From assembly GCA_009760855.2 (NCBI GenBank), contig WPIO01000042.1, forward strand, positions 1,643,001-1,707,000: a stretch of 64,000 nt of DNA, given 5' to 3'. The position numbers and the translations under genes are program-made. Shown here in pieces: positions 33,861 to 44,116 of this stretch (positions are counted from its first letter, which is position 1; each line of letters starts with the position of its first letter). Under the pieces are notes generated by a model. That model worked only from the letters and a program-made list of their open reading frames with translations, searched no databases and was not told the DNA's origin. This DNA comes from Cristatella mucedo (lineage: Eukaryota > Bryozoa > Phylactolaemata > Cristatellidae).

Positions 33861-34168
33861 ACTACTATGCTGCCGTTAAATGCTTAAGCAATAAGGCCGG
33901 CAGCCGACAAGATGGTTGTCCCAGGGAAGGCGGTAGGAGTCTGGGTTACAGACTCCTGGCATCTAACGATCGAGCCCAGCCTCTGCTTTCCTGCTAATGC
34001 AGGCGACCTAGCACTGCCATAGCGATGTACCTAGGGGTGTGCAGCAGTGGATCTTAGCAGCAATTCAGCTCGGTTTGGCTGGATGCCGGCTATCAACGAC
34101 GAGCAGTCCCTCCTCTCCTCCCCAGTACAAAAGAATGAGATATGCAGGTGTGCATATGCAGGCTAAGG
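33861..34168. other. Intron 3 unique stretch
   Basis: Nothing recognised. Confidence 0.3.
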
Positions 34169-34371
34169 TGCTATGCCAGTGGTTCTCAATCTTCCTAATG
34201 CCGCGACCCGTTAATGCAGTTCCTCATGTTGTGGCGACCCCCAACCAGTAAGTTAATATGTACAAAATATGAAATTGCACGTTTTCCGATTGTCTTAGGC
34301 GACCCCTGTGAAAGGGTCGTTCGACCCCCAAACGGGTTGCGACCCACAGGCTGAGAACCACTGTGCTAGGC
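34169..34371. repeat. 8-bp target site duplication around the hAT element
   Basis: The left copy is at 34169-34176 and the right copy at 34364-34371; they differ at one base. Confidence 0.8.
34177..34363 (-). mobile_element. SPIN-like (URR1-like) hAT MITE
   Basis: A 187-bp element with near-perfect terminal inverted repeats (CAGTGGTTCTCAA ... TTGAGAACCACTG type) and flanking 8-bp direct repeats TGCTATGC / TGCTAGGC (7 of 8 equal), the hAT hallmark. Internal stretches such as GGGTCGAACGACCCTTTCAC, AGGGGTCGCCTAAGAC and CAACATGAGGAACTG (minus strand) match, as I remember it, the SPIN/URR1 family of vertebrate and invertebrate genomes. No transposase is present, so it is non-autonomous. Strand is given in the usual SPIN orientation. 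Confidence 0.88.
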
Positions 34372-35284
34372 GGTTGATCGCTTTACAGTTGTACTATATA
34401 AATAAATGCTTGCCTAGAGCCCTGCTGTCTCTTTGACCTGTAGACTGAACACAGGCCACACGTCCAATGGCTTGCAATCTCATCTCGGAGCCGTTGGAGG
34501 CAAACAGGGCACCTTTCCAATTAATTTACAGGCTGAAGCCAGAGATAGGCCTCTTCTAGACATGCCGCTGGTATGCATGTGAAAACCTCAAATTGAGAAG
34601 TGTTAATGACATAGGCACAGGGCACTCGTCGTCCGAAATCTTGGATCGGCTGTACCTTCGAGTCCTGCGACCCCACTGAGATGACACGATGATGACCTGC
34701 AATGCAGTCGTTTGGCTGTCGTCTGAGTACGGCAAGTGTCATTCGTGGAAAAATCTTGTCAGGAGAGATTAGCTTTCGTCCAAGGCTTCTTGTGCTGCCG
34801 GCCACGTTTCAAGCAACTTTCCTTAGCTTTGGGCCGCATGCTCCCATAGCTACTTGAGCCTCTACTAGCTGGTCTCTGCTGCCAACCCAGGCCACCAGAT
34901 CGTCTCGGGTCGCGTTAATTTAGCCGTTTGCCCGCTGTCCTTTTCCCCTCTGCAGGGACCGCGGCAATCCCTGTCAAGCATCGAGCTCGATGTGTAGAAA
35001 GTAGATTTGTTAGTTTCTCCATAAAAGCAATAATGCCTTGTTTCAGTTTGGCTGGTGCTTATACAGCGATCAGCTTTCTTGCTGGGGGAGGGGCTTTCAA
35101 AGGGGAGAGCCTTCCTGACAATAAATATTCAGACATGCCTGTTCACCCCTTTTTCCTTTACCATATACACATTTGGCAATCGATGTGTGATATTGATCAC
35201 TACCTGTTCTCGCGTGTCTCAAATGTCTTTCGGCCGTCACTGAGGCTGCACCTGATGCAATGATTTAGGTCTGAGCAGAAGAAA
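34372..35284. other. Intron 3 unique stretch
   Basis: Nothing recognised. Confidence 0.3.
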
Positions 35285-35470
35285 CCAGAAACCACTGATG
35301 TCGATGGGCAAAGATCATCCGAGGGACCACTGAAGCATGGGGTACCCCAGAGGGCTATGCGCTTCGTCCGGGTTCTTTTAACGGTCTATACTCTCCTTCT
35401 CGCCGATGTAATCGGCAAGCACAATCCGGGCTTTCATTTGTATGCAGACACAGGGTGCTCGTATGAAGAT
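35285..35470 (+). mobile_element. LINE-A reverse transcriptase fragment
   Basis: In three frames one reads DVDGQRSSEGPLKHGVPQRA, VYTLLLADVIGKHN and GFHLYADT, the LINE-A region around the QGS and YADD motifs. It is truncated on both sides. Confidence 0.75.
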
Positions 35471-36425
35471 AGTGCAACTCTCCACCCAACTACCCTCTTG
35501 GCTCTTTTCTTACTGTAGCAGTGCTGTAACAAAACGGCATTTTATGGATGGATGCTTCCTGTAGAAAAACATACTGCACTGCCATTGCTGTTTTGTCGAT
35601 TAGCCACCACCAGTCGGTGGAGGGAGACCTGTTAGGCGCAAGCGCCTTACGGCCGGGCTATGTTGTGTAAGAGCTCGATATTTTTTAAGATGAGCTTTCA
35701 GCGTTAAACCCGCTATTCCAAGACGTCGAGAATTCTCTCGTGACCGTATCAACGACAGTGTTGCATGTGTGCGCACGTATGCACTTGCGCCTGTTTGTGT
35801 GCGCTTGCGCTCACACGTGTTTGTCTGTCCGCAGGCGTGTATTGTTGCGCTTGCTTGCTCGCTTGCTTGCGCTTGCGAGCGTACTGTGAGCGCTCGTGTG
35901 CTCGTCAGTCAATGTGTTTGGCCTGTGCTTGGCCTGTACGCGCGCACCGCACGCATACGCGCAGTTGCAGCCACGCCTGCGTGTGCAGCCGCTCGTGGTG
36001 AGCCGTCAGACCAGCTTCCTCTTCCGGTGTACTCTGTTATCGCCGCCTGGCGGGCATTCGCTTCGCGTTGTTCTCGTTGCCCTGCCGACGCAGGAATTTT
36101 ATCCGACTTGGCTTACCAGCCGGATCCACCCGTGGAGGAGGCGTTGAGAACGAGTCGCATGAGCTGGCGCCGTGCTCATAGCAGCTGCTGCTGCACCGGC
36201 GGAATGGTATTAAGGGCTGTCATAACCGAGTCCTATTACATAACCGAGCCCTATTGAAATGTGTCTGTGTGCACGTTGTTCCTCTTCTGCACCCACTCCG
36301 AGTGAGCTGGGGAGGCAGGAGGGCTTCGACGTGCGCCTCACCCATCTTTCCACTCACTCGAGCGCAGGAGACAGGAAGGAAGCGCTCTCGGCAGATGAAG
36401 AGTAGGATATGCTTGCTGACAACTG
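35471..36425. other. Intron 3 stretch with TG/CG-rich part
   Basis: 35760-35990 is an imperfect GTGCGC/CTTGCG-rich region that gives cysteine-rich open frames. Nothing else recognised. Confidence 0.35.
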
Positions 36426-36660
36426 TGCTAATTCGTGCTGACACTGTGCATGCTGCCACTAACCGCATTTGCATGCTGACCCTGTGCATGTCACCCCTAA
36501 CCATATTATTCATTTCGTTTGTTTTTCAAGCATGATTTTACTTACCATTCAATTGCATTTCACTTTACAGCAAATGTAAAGCTCGTAGAGAGAGATTAAG
36601 TTCTCTGAGGGCACTTAATCAAGTGAATTATTATTACTATTATTATTATTATTATTATTA
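36426..36660 (+). mobile_element. LINE-A 3' UTR and tail
   Basis: GCTGACACTGTGCATGCTGC, GCATGCTGACCCTGTGCATG, AGCAAATGTAAAGC, GAGAGATTAAGTTCTCTGAG and a long (ATT)n at 36625-36660. Confidence 0.85.
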
Positions 36661-37454
36661 TATGCTTGAACGAGTGCATGGTCGGACTGCTCGGTGTGCT
36701 GGGGGGGGAGGCGTGGTGGTGGGTGGCAGGTGGCATGGCAGCGACCTGTGGCTGACCTCGCGAGTGGCCGAGTGGCTTGGCGCCGGCTCATTAGGATTTA
36801 CCAGCAGCAGCAGCAGCAGGGCAGATTAACCGCAATCATTTTACAGTGGCTTTAACCGGCAGCTGAAAAACAGTTGGCCAGGAGTGGCCTGCCTCGGTCG
36901 GCTGCACTTGACTCGAGCTGTTTTTTCCTGTCCTTTTAGGCTTTTGCCACCATGTGTGAGGAAGATCGACATTCAGGTTCACATCCCAGTTTAGGGTTAG
37001 CGCTCTTGCGGCTTGTGTGCTGCGAGATGCAGCGTCCTTTCCTGTCTTCTTTGCACGAGCGCTTCGTTGCCCCGGGAAGGGAGCGGCCACTCTCTTTGTT
37101 CTTCTGACTCAGTGGTTCCAGTTATTTCCTTAGCGTTTTTGAATCAAGAATGAGTACACCCAGGAAACGTCCTGCCAAAAAAATGAAATACTGTGTACAG
37201 GATAGCACGTGGCGCGTCGACGGGCTGCTTAGGATCTCATCTGGATTGTCTCTCGATCGGCATAGCGCTAAAACGTCCCAAGGGAATATTGTGCGTTAGA
37301 GTGGCTGGAGGATTTGCTGCGTTATCCTTTGTGGGGGCAGCAGGTGGGACCGACTGCCGACCGAACTATGAGTCTCACAGCGAGTCCAACCGATGTACCC
37401 ACCTCGACAGATAGTGGAGCTGCCTGGGGGGGGGGGGCTGTAACTAGAAGAATG
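36661..37454. other. Intron 3 unique stretch
   Basis: G-runs occur near 36701 and 37427-37436. No gene recognised. Confidence 0.3.
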
Positions 37455-37565
37455 TTGGTGGCAATAGTAATCATAACAATGCAGAATTTGCATAGCCCCC
37501 TACGAGAACTAAATCTGTATGGAGCATGTTACGAGCAGAAGAGCTGTTTAGAAGACATTTGCCAG
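37455..37565 (-). mobile_element. Degenerate LINE-A 3' end, minus strand
   Basis: A CTCGTAGGGGGCTATGCAAA-type terminus is visible on the minus strand; the rest is diverged. Confidence 0.5.
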
Positions 37566-37643
37566 CCAATGTCTACGATAATCTCTCTGTTACATTAGCA
37601 ACGATGAGTGCACAGAAGAGGTTGAAGGAATGCAATCATAACA

Positions 37644-37644
<1 letters not shown>

Positions 37645-37691
<47 letters not shown>
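37645..37691. repeat. (TA)n microsatellite
   Basis: It follows the LINE-B 3' terminus of the minus-strand copy and probably derives from its tail. Confidence 0.95.
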
Positions 37692-37694
<3 letters not shown>

Positions 37695-38340
37695 AGTGTA
37701 TTTGCATCTGTAACTCCACAAAGCTACAAATAATATGCAGGTGTTAACAGGAGAGTTTTGTATACCGCACTCACAGCCTAAGCGGCTTTCGGTTGGCACT
37801 CGGTAGCCAACAGGCTTCATCCCATGCAATAAAGTGAATGTGGGAAGCATATCAGAGTCAGGAGAGTGGTTGAGGTAGTGACTAGTGTGGAAGTAGCAGC
37901 TCAGGACCGCTGAAAAGGTTGAGCCATAGTCGGCAGCAGGAGAGTAGTTATCGTTGCCTAAGAATTGTGGAAGCGAGTTCCACAGTCTAGGACCTGTAGA
38001 GCTAAAGCTTCTGTCGCCCACGGTCTTTAAGTGGAATAATGGAGCAGCTAATTTAAAGTCCATGCAGGACCTGCGGGCACGAGGAGGCTGAAACTGGTGC
38101 AACAATTCAGCTTGGTATGGAGATGCCAAGCCTTGTGGGTCAGCATAGGAACTTTGCTCTGTATCCATTGATCAACCGGTAGCCACCCTAGCACTTTTAG
38201 CAAATGAGACACGTGGTCAAACCACTGGTACTTAAAAAACTAGCCTTGCAGCCATATTCATAGCAGATTCCGACGGTTTGAATGACAAATACAGCTGAGT
38301 ATCGTCAGCATAAAAATGATATCCTATCCCATGGGCCTTA
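37692..38340 (-). mobile_element. LINE-B with internal deletion, minus strand
   Basis: On the minus strand the order is: a GYHFYADDTQLYLSF-type RT motif (about 38335-38285), then directly a MNMAARLVF-type block and the C-terminus SYADPQGLASPYQAELLHQF, RSFSSTGPRLWNSLPQFL, CYFHTSHYLNHSPDSDML, ending with the normal 3' terminus at 37695. In other copies several hundred bases separate the YADD motif from MAARLVF, so this copy lost that part. Confidence 0.8.
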
Positions 38341-38342
38341 AT

Positions 38343-38443
<101 letters not shown>

Positions 38444-40383
38444 CAGGAAAATGCTACAGTGCTAGACGGCTAGACACATTGCCATTGAAATATGCCTTTA
38501 TTGTCATGGGGAAATAAAAGGCTTTAATGTGATTAAATATTGAGTTGCAATTTTCCAACATCTATTACCGAGCATCTAGTTGCATGGGGCAATCGGTGAC
38601 TTCATTATCTTAGCACTCAGTATTGAATAAGCTGATGGATGGAGTCCAACAACAGTAGGACGACCTGGCTGGTTCCTTTTACCTAGAATTTTTGTCAAAA
38701 ATTAGCTAAATTGTTCCGTGCATACAGAATCACGTCTCATAAACATTGCTATCCAAATTTTATGGACCGATGGTGAGGTGTGTTGTTTTGGCACTATATA
38801 TTTTATGGCAGATGCAGTCTGTTCTAGGGTGCTCTTACCATGTGCATCGTCTCCAACCTTGGCCATATTCATCTGCATTTGTCATGATAGCAATGTCAGA
38901 GTTCCTTAGTATTGAGTCAGATGTATGTCATCGTCAGAGCTTTATCGGAACACTTGTCTAATAGTAAGCTCACTATCCCTTATCGGTCACCTATCCGGAC
39001 ACCCTTTTGTCACAAGGCCGTTTCTCCGCTCTTGTAATGATTCTCCACTGATTATGGGCAATAATGAAGAACTTAGCATTTTTATTCCAGATAATAATTG
39101 CCTGGAATTTCTCTTTCCCTAATGATGCCGGTGAATGGTAGGCCCCTAATCTTAAGCAAACAGGAATACTTCCTGGTAGGCATTCACTTGTCAATGTGTA
39201 GAAAAATTGCTCTGCTGTTACCCATGGCAAGTGCACCAAAATCTGCAATATGCTAAAGAAGAAATGTAATCGTACCAGGCTATTTAAAAATTGTACGATA
39301 AAAGCTTGAAAAGCAAAACATAATTCTAGAAATGCTATGATACTAGAAATATCCCAATTGAAATAAGCTGGTGTCATGCAAACACTATAGCTCATATGTG
39401 GCTAGATGGTGAGATACTACTTCTCAATACACTTTCGCATGCCGGTTATGAATGCTTCAACCGATAACAACGTACACGTTTTCGGTTTTCGTAAGCACGT
39501 TAAGGATGTACGGTTGACATGAGCAGAGAAAATGATGTGTGCTTTCTTTGAAGATGTCATCACATCAAAAGATACCAGACCGCCAGGCGTCATTCAGCTT
39601 AGGGAGCATATAAAGCAGCTTTGCAGCATAGTGGATCAGTGGATAAATAGCAGCAAACGGTCCTGTCGTGGCTGGCTGTGCAGGCTATTTCATTCAGGAA
39701 CCTCCAGAACAGGTGGTGGGAGTGTTTGGGGTTGTGTTGTGGTTACCGTGGGGGTGAGCTGAGAAAGCAGTGAGGTGGCCATCTGATGTCGGTCGCACCA
39801 TGTGCTCGGCTTGACCGGCTGCCAGCTCCATGGGCCACCCTCCCCTCTGCTGGCTGGCTGTGGCATAACAGTACATTCTGCACCCTCTTTGTCGAGATGT
39901 GTGCACGTAAGCAAGCCACTTGACTGCTCTTGCATAGGTGCTCTTGCAGAGTGGGCTGGTGCGAAACGAGATTTTGATTGCAGATCGTTAATAGGAATTG
40001 GTAGCTACTTGGAAAAGAGGTCCTGTCTGCCTAGTGAGCTTCTCAGGCTGCAGCAGGGGTGTGGGGGTGGTCAAGCGCTATTGCAGATGGGCTTGGCCAG
40101 GCTTCGATCATTCCTCTAGCGCTTGAAGAGGGAGGGGCCGAAGGGGTTGGACAAGCCAAGCTCGTCATGGCAAGCCCTTGGCTGCCGGGTTCCAATGTGA
40201 TGGCAAGAGGAGAAAGAGGGTGACGGCCAAAAAGGCAATGTCAAGGCTCTGTACAGAGCAGCAGCCAGTTCATTGGTGAGGGTACGGTAGGGTTTTGAAA
40301 AATCGGAGCGTTTTTTTTTTCTTTTTGTCGCGTGACAACGGCCAGCACGGCTGAAGCCGTCTGTCCCGCTTTGGCCGCTTCAG
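38444..40383. other. End of intron 3, unique
   Basis: Open frames on both strands (for example 38991-39395 minus, 134 codons, AT-rich) lack known domains. The last part carries a T-rich stretch (40310-40325) before the exon 4 acceptor. Confidence 0.3.
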
Positions 40384-40562
40384 GAACAGCTGTGCTCTCC
40401 GTGTACGTGTACAACCCGGTCATGTGCCTGGCCTACGTCGGCAATCGCAACGCCATTGCCGTCGGCATGGCCGGCGGCAAGCTGGAGTTGCTTCTCTTGG
40501 TCGGACTGGAAGGCCAGTGTTCGGTCACCTGCGCCGACCAGGAGGATATCGTGTGTCTCTCT
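40384..40562 (+). CDS. WD40 gene exon 4: blade 3 and start of blade 4
   Basis: The acceptor is GCTTCAG|G and the donor CTCT|GTGAGA. It encodes residues about 204-263. The beginning closes blade 2 (TAVLSVYVY); then NPVMCLAYVGNRNAIAVGMA with GGKLELLLL forms blade 3, and VTCADQEDIVCLS opens blade 4. Its first two bases complete the glycine codon of exon 3 and it ends on a codon boundary. Reading through the donor stays open in a cysteine-rich frame, but that text loses the WD40 pattern, whereas splicing to 40708 restores it. The WD dipeptides are degenerate in blades 2 and 3, which is common in WD40 families. Confidence 0.88.
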
Positions 40563-40707
40563 GTGAGAGCTCGCTGCGCTGATGCAGCGGCTTCATCCAT
40601 ACTTGCCGCCAGTGCCTGCTTCCATCCGGCTTGCATCCCACGACGATTCGTCTGCTGTTGGCAGCTGTGCTGCCGCTGCTGCTGCTGCATTCCGCACGCG
40701 CTTGCAG
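40563..40707 (+). other. Short intron 4 (145 bp)
   Basis: GTGAGA donor and CGCTTGCAG acceptor. It is the shortest intron of the gene and is GC-rich and alanine-codon-rich, so its sequence looks like coding in a shifted frame. Confidence 0.8.
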
Positions 40708-41020
40708 GTCGACGGCTGCCGCCTGTGCACCGGCACTGCGAGCGGCACTGTGCACGTGTATGACGTGGCAGAAAAGCTCGGCAGCACGGGGCCCGCTGAT
40801 GGCAGTGGCAGCAGCTTCAGCGGTGGTAGCGATGGCCGCAGCTGTGGCTCAGCAGCAGGGGCTGAGCCACAGCCGGCGGCCGGTGCTGGGCGGCACATTC
40901 TGCTGCGCCGACTGTGTGCTGCTGCCACTGGCTGCTCCGTTCGTTCCCTACTGCTCCGTGGTGACGTCGTCCTGGTGGGCAGTGGCAGTCACGCCTTGCT
41001 GGCGCTCTTCTGGAAGACTG
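40708..41020 (+). CDS. WD40 gene exon 5: blades 4 and 5 with a low-complexity insert
   Basis: It begins VDGCRLCTGTASGTVHVYDV, which completes blade 4 in the canonical form (T-G-T/S ... VHVYD). A glycine/serine/alanine-rich insert of about 45 residues follows (residues about 285-330), then CSVRSLLLRGDVVLVGSGSH and LLALFWKT, blade 5. The donor is ACTG|GTAAGT, phase 1. The insert would be a surface loop between blades. Its DNA holds a perfect 13-bp inverted repeat (40841-40853 with 40861-40873). Confidence 0.88.
40841..40873. repeat. Perfect 13-bp inverted repeat in exon 5
   Basis: Arms GCTGTGGCTCAGC and GCTGAGCCACAGC with a 7-nt loop lie in the loop-coding insert. Confidence 0.9.
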
Positions 41021-41327
41021 GTAAGTGCCGCACTGGATGCCTGTTCGTGTCTCCAGGCCACTCACCTTTCCCGGTCGGCTACAGTGGATTCGGCCGTGTG
41101 CGCGTGTGTATGCTATGTACGTGTGTGCACATTGTGTGTGTACGTGTGTGTATGTGCGCACTCGCTTGTGCATATGTGTGCACGTTGTGTGTACATGCAC
41201 TACGTGTGTGTGTGTGTGTCCGTATGTATGTGTATGCATGTGTGTGTGTGTGTATGTGTGTTTGCACGTTGTGTGTACATGCGCTACGTGTGTGTGTGTG
41301 TTTGCACGTTGTGTGTACATGCACTAC

Positions 41328-41358
<31 letters not shown>

Positions 41359-41471
41359 GCACGTACACGTGTTGTGCATTGATTGTGTGTGCATCAGTGG
41401 AGGTGTGTTGTGCGTGTGTGATGGTGCAGTATTCTTTGTACTAATTCATTAATTTTTTATGTCATTGGAAG
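41021..41471 (+). other. Intron 5 with GT-rich minisatellite
   Basis: Most of this 451-bp intron (41090-41400) is alternating GT with GCACGTTGTGTGTACATGCN-type blocks that recur about every 45-60 bp (GTACATGC at 41201, 41273 and 41315). The acceptor GGAAG at 41471 follows an AT-rich stretch with a weak pyrimidine tract. Confidence 0.75.
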
Positions 41472-41600
41472 ATAAGTGCCATCGTCTGCCTAATCACCCA
41501 TCGGAGTACGGCGTCACGGATGGGCTGGCTGCGTGCATTCAGGACACCTTCCTGCTTGCCACTGCTTACGATTATGACAGTGGCGTGGGATGCGTCAATG
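41472..41600 (+). CDS. WD40 gene exon 6: blade 6
   Basis: It encodes residues about 368-410: DKCHRLPNHPSEYGVTDGLA, then ACIQDTFLLATAYDYDSGVG. The donor AATG|GTGAGC splits a valine codon that exon 7 completes, giving CVNVRSLTTG. The 3' border is strong. The 5' border uses a GAAG|A acceptor with a poor tract, but it is the one that gives the correct phase and open text. Confidence 0.8.
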
Positions 41601-41844
41601 GTGAGCTTGTGGCAGCCGCATGGCCTTTTCCTCATGCGACTGGGCTCGGTACCTAGGAGTATTGGTCATTTGGTGCCAAGTGGTTGCTCCTTGTAGGTAA
41701 ATGCTCAGATACCACCTGTGCTACTCCCACTGCCAGTGCAGGGGCTGGTACCTGCAGTCCACTGTAGCACGGTTTCAGTTATTATCCTGGCCGTGACTGC
41801 AGTCTGCTGCTGTTGTAATTAGGTAGATAGCTAAAATCTAAAAT
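41601..41844. other. Start of intron 6
   Basis: Nothing recognised. Confidence 0.3.
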
Positions 41845-41928
41845 GTAATAATAATAATAATAATACACTTGATAAAGCACCATGGGAGAACTCAGTCTCT
41901 TTCTAGGCGCTTTACGTTTGCTGCAATT
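41845..41928 (-). mobile_element. LINE-A extreme 3' end, minus strand
   Basis: (ATT)n tail, AAAGCGCCTAGAAAGAGACT and GAGTTCTCCCATGGTGC on the minus strand. Confidence 0.8.
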
Positions 41929-41929
41929 A

Positions 41930-42070
41930 ATTTCTAGTCCTATGGAAACATAATCTCAATACAGGTGTTTCATATAAGCCACGGGGCTCGAGCCCACGAC
42001 TTGGTCATCAAGCAATTTCACCTTGACCTTAGTCGGGGCAAACACCCGAACCACAGGACCAATCAAGCCT
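41930..42070 (-). mobile_element. SINE-2 copy
   Basis: On the minus strand: TTTGCCCCGACTAAGGTCAA, the B box GTCGTGGGCTCGAGCCCCGT, then GAAACACCTGTATTGAGATT, a diverged LINE-A-like tail. A LINE-A tail lies immediately next to it. Confidence 0.75.
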
Positions 42071-42344
42071 TCTCCTGTTAGTCCCCTATTATATCGTTTT
42101 AGCTACACTGGCTGAGTCTTTAGTCGCCACATCGAGAATGATCTAATAAGTAAATAAATAAATGTCGTAAATAAACAATCTCTGCCTTCATAAGTATTAC
42201 CAAATCAGTGGCTGGGATGGGCTGTCACGACGTGAAATCCCATGTTAAATGTGTGCATGACTGCGAGGATTACTCGTTCAATGAACTGCCCGAGGTTTCG
42301 CTTACCTTTCGCTATGATGTATTGGTGAGCCATGATGTTACTCT

Positions 42345-42492
42345 AGGTAAGGCGGTTGCTTTTCACGACCGAGGTCCCGAGGTCGTGGGTTTGATTCCTG
42401 CTGTGGACGATCCTATATCGCCACTGCAAGCGGTGGCGATAGCCGTAAAGGCTCTTCTGTTGCTATACAAATAGGCTGCTTAATCAGCTATG
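42345..42492 (+). mobile_element. SINE-1, well preserved
   Basis: The head has GGTAAGGCGGTTGC (A-box region) and GGTCGTGGGTTTGATTCC (B box). The body has a 24-nt hairpin ATCGCCACTGC-AA-GCGGTGGCGAT at 42417-42440, followed by AGCC-GTAAA-GGCT (42441-42453), and ends ATAGGCTGCTTAATCAGC. Confidence 0.85.
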
Positions 42493-42584
42493 ATTTATTT
42501 ATTTAGTGCCTATCCTGTCGTTCGGTGGTTGCTTCTACAATCGTTGGTGTATGTGTTGCACTATTCACCACCACTTTGCGTTCG

Positions 42585-43025
42585 TGGCATCTTACCTAGC
42601 TGAGCTGCTGCACCAGTTTCAGCCTCCTCGGGTCCTTTAAGGGCAGTAAGTTAGCTGTTCCATTCCTTTGCTTAATGGTCATTGGCGACCGAAGCTGCTG
42701 CTCTGCAGGTTCTAGACTGTGGAACTGCTTCCACAATTTTTACGCAGCGACAACTACTCTCCTGCTGCCGACTGTGGCTCATCGTTTCCAGCTGTCCTGA
42801 GCTGCTACTTACATGCTACTCACTACCTCAACTGCTCTCCTGACTCTGCTATGCTTCCCACTTTCTCTTTGTTGCTTGAGATGAAGTCACTTGGCTGCCG
42901 AATGCGTACCGAAAGCTCCTTAGGCTGTGAGTGCACTGCTGCAGGAAACTCTCCTGTAGAAAGCACCCACCCACAGTCTTTGTGGCTTTGTGGAGTTACC
43001 GAAGGGGGATACATTACATCGTGTG
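42585..43025 (+). mobile_element. LINE-B 3' fragment
   Basis: SYLAELLHQFQPP, QFLRSDNYSPAADCGSSF, CYLHATHYLNCSPDSAML, EMKSLGCRM and a 3' UTR ending GGGGGATACATTACATCGTG. Confidence 0.85.
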
Positions 43026-43492
43026 GCAAGCCATCAAGCCGTCGTGGCTTTGTTTGATGGGCCGGATGCCCGGTCAGTTAGCATAGCTTGGTTGCCACTT
43101 GGAGGCAAGGTTGGCTGGGCATGGGAGCCTGGCTGGCAGTGCTTCTGGGGCACGTCTCGCCGAGACGATTCTGCGACTCTGCGTCGTTCTTTTTCGTCGA
43201 CTTCTCGCTGCCATGTAGTTTGAACCGGTTCATCTCGTCGGAGCAACGGCAAGAGGGTCGAAGGAAGCAGTCGTCGCCTGTGTGCTCGATCGTGGTCTAT
43301 TGTGGATGCGTCTGTCGGCTTCTTAGTAACAAGTCAATGCTCGTTAGTTTTTTTGATGTACCAAGCCAACCCACTGGGTACTTGTTGTATGCAAGTACAT
43401 GTTTGTTCATTCATCTGTTAGTTTTCCTTGGGATAGTCATTTGCTGTTGATGCTATGTATGTGACCACGGTTGCATGCAATTTTAATTTAAA
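43026..43492. other. Intron 6 unique stretch
   Basis: Nothing recognised. Confidence 0.3.
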
Positions 43493-43802
43493 AGAAGAGA
43501 GTGAGAGAGGTCGGCAGACAGACGGAGCCAGAGAGACAGACAGGCGGACGGACGGACAATGACAGAGACAGAGACAGAGACGTTGACAGGGAGAAAGAGA
43601 AAGAGAGAAAGAGAGAGGCAGAGCCAGACATACAGCTCGGAGGCAGCAAGGGAGAATGGAGGGTGAGAGATGGGAGGGGATGGAAGAGAAGGAGAGAGTG
43701 AGAATGAAGAGAGACAGACAGACAGAGACTGAGAACGAAGAAGGAGAGACAGAGAGAAGGGATGAAGGATCAGACAGAGATGTGATGGAGGGAGATAGAG
43801 AC
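43493..43802. repeat. Imperfect GAGACA/GAGAGG purine tract
   Basis: About 300 bp of purine-rich simple sequence with many interruptions, so older than the pure GA tracts. Confidence 0.85.
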
Positions 43803-44044
43803 TGGTGGTATGTGCTGCATTCACTAAGCACTTGCATAAGTAGATTTCAGGTTGGGCACGCTGGCTAGTGGCAGTTCTTCCTCTGTTCGGCGAGAATACG
43901 TTCGTCGTCCAAGCTGTAAGTTAGAACTCCAGCTTGCAAGCTCAAGCTATTTTCCAGTCATGTAATCCTGTTGAAAAACCTTAAAGGAACTCGTTGATTA
44001 ATGTTTGCTCGTTCATGCATGTTAAATGCAGTGCCTTGAATGGA

Positions 44045-44116
44045 GCAAATACGATTTCAAACTCGACCTCATTTCGCGTGCTTGCGAAATGAGGTCGAGT
44101 TTGAAATCGTATTTGC
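44045..44116. repeat. Perfect palindrome, 33-bp arms and 6-nt loop
   Basis: Positions 44045-44077 are exactly complementary to 44084-44116. The right arm abuts the SINE-1 copy. Confidence 0.95.

Noticed and set aside
40384-41020. Assignment of the propeller to a named family such as FBXW9
   Set aside because: The last blade is only loosely similar and no F-box is visible before the propeller. WD40 repeats are too similar across families for naming by eye.
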